Assembly: GCA_964647255.1 (NCBI GenBank)
Contig: CAZYGI010000130.1
Span: 1-7,211, forward strand
DNA: 7,211 nucleotides
Direction of reading: 5' to 3'
Source of the DNA: CAWJEL01 sp964647255
GTDB lineage: Bacteria; Chloroflexota; Anaerolineae; CG2-30-64-16
The position numbers and the translations under genes are program-made. How positions within the stretch are numbered: position 1 is the stretch's first letter; the number at the start of each line of letters is the position of its first letter. The notes under the pieces were generated by a model. The model did no database searches. It was not told the DNA's origin and saw nothing but the letters and a program-made list of their open reading frames with translations. This document shows, one piece after another, positions 5,040-7,211 of the stretch.

Positions 5040-7211
5040 TCCGATCGCATGATCACTTCCCGGCTCCGGCCGCCGCCTTCGTCCGCGCCGACGTAGCCGA
5101 GCTCTTCGAGCTGCTCCATCAGCCGCGCGGCCCGCGGAAAGCCGATGCGCAATTGGCGCTGCAACAGCGAAGTGGAGATGTGGGTCTTGGTCGCGACCAG
5201 CTTCAAGGCCTGATCGAGCAATTCGTCCCGCTCCTCGCCCTCGCCGCCGACCAGCCCCTCCCACGGCGCAGAGGCTGCCGGCGCCTCCGCGCCGTCGTTC
5301 TGCGCCTTCCAGAACGAAACCACCGCCTCGATCTCCTTATCGGAGACGAAGCAGCCCTGGATGCGCGCCAGCTTGGATGTGTCGGGCGCCATGAAAAGCA
5401 TGTCCCCGCGGCCCAATAGCTTCTCAGCACCGGGCGTGTCAAGGATGACCCGGCTGTCAATCTGCGACGTGACCGCAAACGCGACGCGGGCCGGGAAGTT
5501 GGCCTTGATCAGCCCGGTGATGACATCCACGCTGGGCCGTTGCGTCGCCAGCACCAGGTGGATGCCCGTGGCGCGCGCCATCTGCGCCAGGCGGCAGATC
5601 TGGCGTTCGATGTCGTCCGCGGCGGTCATCATCAGATCGGCCAATTCATCAATCACGAGCACCAGGTAGGGCAGCCGATCCTGGCTATGGCTCATCTTGT
5701 GGTTGTACTCGACGATGTTGCGCGCGCCCCGATCGGCGAACATCCGATACCGATCATCCATCTGGAGCATGAGCCAGGCCAACGCGCCGGTCGCGTGCGC
5801 CGGGTCGGTGATGACCGGGCCGACCAGGTGCGGGATGCCGTTATAGCCCGGCAGCTCAACCATTTTGGGATCCACCATCAGGACGCGGACGCTCTCCGGC
5901 GCGTTGTTCATCAGGAGGCTGCAAATGATCGCATTGATGCACACCGACTTGCCCGAGCCGGTCGCGCCCGCGATCAGCAGGTGCGGCATGCGGGTGAGGT
6001 CGGCGACCACCGGATCGCCGGAGACATCGCGGCCCAAGGCGACCGTCAACGGCGAGCCGACACGGGCAAACTCCTTGGACTCCAGGATGTTGCGCAGCCC
6101 GACCATCGTCTTGGCGACGTTCGGCACCTCGATGCCGACGTAGGGCCGCCCCGGCACCGGCGCCTCAATGCGCAGCGACGGCGCCGCCAGGGCCAGAGCC
6201 AGGTCGTTGTTCAGCCGCAGGATCGCCGAGACGGGCACGCGGCGGCGCAGCACCTCGCCCCCGCGCAGCTCGCGCACGTATTCGCCGGGTTCAAGCCCGA
6301 ACTGCGTGACGGTCGGTCCCTCTTTAATACTGACGATCTCAATCGGCACACCGAACTCGCCCAACGTCTGCTTGATGAGCTGGGCGCGGTGCCGGGCGTC
6401 GGTGTTGGGCCCGCCGTTGCCCTGATCCAGGCGGAGGAGATCCATCGGCGGCAGCCCGGCCGGCCGGCGCGTTTTCCGGCCCGGCGCGGGTTCCTCGGCC
6501 TTGCCGGTCCGGGCCGGTTTGGCCGCGACGGTGGGCTCATCGGCGGCCGCGACGCGTGCCGCGCGGCGCGGCGCGACGGACAAGCGGGACGGCGCTTCCG
6601 GCGCCGGCAGCGCTTCCGGTTCGACGGGCCGGCCGCGCCGCAAGCGCGACGGCAGCGAGCGGATAGCGCCTAGACCGTCACGCAGACGTTGTCCCAGGGC
6701 GGCCACGCGCGCGGAGAGGGCGATCCAGCCAAAAAACCGTTCGATGCGCCCGGCCAGCGCCGATCCGACGTCAGCACTCGGCCCACCGGGGATCCCCGAT
6801 CTACGACCAGCGCTGGTAACGTTCTTCAGCGGGCCGGCCCCGGCCACAGCGCCTGCCGAACCGCCGACCAGCGCCCGCCCCACGCGCTGCGCCTGCACTC
6901 GGATAAGATAACCGGGGCCGCGGTTGGCAGCCCCCGCACCGCCAGTCCAGCCGGCCGGCAGAGACCGCCAGAGCGCCCACGCCGCGGCGATGATCCCAGC
7001 CCACAGCACCAGCCGCGCGCCCAGTGCGCCGAGCAGGTCGGCCAGCGGTGCGCTGATCCCCCACCCGACCAACCCGCCGCCCTCACCGGCAAACGCGGCC
7101 GCCATGGCGCGCGGCTCGCCGAGATGGAGGATGCCCAGCGCGGCAAGAAAGAGCAGCTCGGCGCACGCGACCGCCTGCCAGCGCACCGTCCAGCGCAGCG
7201 GGCCGGCGAAC
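5036..7211 (-). CDS. ftsK: DNA translocase FtsK/SpoIIIE (N-terminus off window)
   Basis: FtsK is a membrane-anchored hexameric ATPase at the division septum that pumps chromosome ends into the daughter cells. The frame is open to the right edge, so the true start and the first membrane helices are outside. A GTG at 7186 is only an internal in-frame codon; residue numbers here count from it. Hydrophobic segments at about 8-22 and 48-72 are the last membrane helices, followed by an Arg/Ala/Pro-rich linker to about 255. The motor follows, with Walker A GATGSGKS (K413) and Walker B LVLVIDELAD (D513, E514), plus ATQRPSVDVITGLIKANFPARVAF and LGRGDMLF typical of the RecA-like domain. The last 65 or so residues form the winged-helix gamma domain (TSLLQRQLRIGFPRAARLM), which reads polar guide sequences in studied FtsKs. 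Both motor and gamma domain look intact. It is the most upstream gene in the window, and its stop overlaps the tRNA promoter. Confidence 0.95.
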   Translation of the reverse strand, partial: FAGPLRWTVRWQAVACAELLFLAALGILHLGEPRAMAAAFAGEGGGLVGWGISAPLADLLGALGARLVLWAGIIAAAWALWRSLPAGWTGGAGAANRGPGYLIRVQAQRVGRALVGGSAGAVAGAGPLKNVTSAGRRSGIPGGPSADVGSALAGRIERFFGWIALSARVAALGQRLRDGLGAIRSLPSRLRRGRPVEPEALPAPEAPSRLSVAPRRAARVAAADEPTVAAKPARTGKAEEPAPGRKTRRPAGLPPMDLLRLDQGNGGPNTDARHRAQLIKQTLGEFGVPIEIVSIKEGPTVTQFGLEPGEYVRELRGGEVLRRRVPVSAILRLNNDLALALAAPSLRIEAPVPGRPYVGIEVPNVAKTMVGLRNILESKEFARVGSPLTVALGRDVSGDPVVADLTRMPHLLIAGATGSGKSVCINAIICSLLMNNAPESVRVLMVDPKMVELPGYNGIPHLVGPVITDPAHATGALAWLMLQMDDRYRMFADRGARNIVEYNHKMSHSQDRLPYLVLVIDELADLMMTAADDIERQICRLAQMARATGIHLVLATQRPSVDVITGLIKANFPARVAFAVTSQIDSRVILDTPGAEKLLGRGDMLFMAPDTSKLARIQGCFVSDKEIEAVVSFWKAQNDGAEAPAASAPWEGLVGGEGEERDELLDQALKLVATKTHISTSLLQRQLRIGFPRAARLMEQLEELGYVGADEGGGRSREVIMRSD

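Noticed and set aside
5540..6673. Plus-strand open frame of 377 codons
   Set aside because: It is antisense to the FtsK motor domain and has the same biased His/Arg/Gln/Ala composition and no motif.

Overview
The window is about 7.2 kb of high-GC bacterial chromosome in which every recognisable gene lies on the minus strand. I read it as a member of the Chloroflexota (Anaerolineae/Caldilineae/Ardenticatenia-like). The reasons are the gene content (a bacterial isopentenyl phosphate kinase, and a double zinc-ribbon membrane protein with a Pro/Thr stalk) and the style of the interspersed palindromic repeats. This assignment is inference, because no rRNA or other taxonomic marker is present.

Layout in transcription order (right to left): (1) ftsK, a DNA translocase missing only its N-terminus, which runs off the right edge; (2) a tRNA-Val(UAC) gene with its own consensus sigma70 promoter, whose -35 box overlaps the ftsK stop codon, and its own intrinsic terminator; (3) selA, selenocysteine synthase, starting 28 nt after that terminator, with an extended -10 box placed so that the mRNA may be leaderless; (4) a 115-bp cluster of hairpins, symmetric about its centre, overlapping the selA stop codon; (5) a small gene for the aconitase X swivel subunit, most like the small subunit of archaeal phosphomevalonate dehydratase; (6) a 136-bp MITE-like element with perfect 21-bp terminal inverted repeats; (7) isopentenyl phosphate kinase; (8) a gap with a partial copy of the element's terminal repeat and a likely rseP promoter; (9) rseP, a site-2 intramembrane protease; (10) a zinc-ribbon, single-TM protein with a Thr/Pro/Ala-rich tail that runs off the left edge.

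The most interesting part is the pair AcnX small subunit plus isopentenyl phosphate kinase. In archaea these act in the modified mevalonate pathway: phosphomevalonate dehydratase makes trans-anhydromevalonate 5-phosphate, a decarboxylase makes isopentenyl phosphate, and the kinase makes IPP. Their adjacency in a bacterial-looking genome suggests that this organism makes isoprenoids, or part of them, by an archaeal-type route. The large AcnX subunit and the decarboxylase are not in the window. The other genes are housekeeping (chromosome segregation, tRNA, membrane proteolysis) or belong to selenocysteine synthesis, and are not obviously linked to it. No gap between genes exceeds 200 bp, and the non-coding stretches are mostly occupied by structured repeats and promoters.
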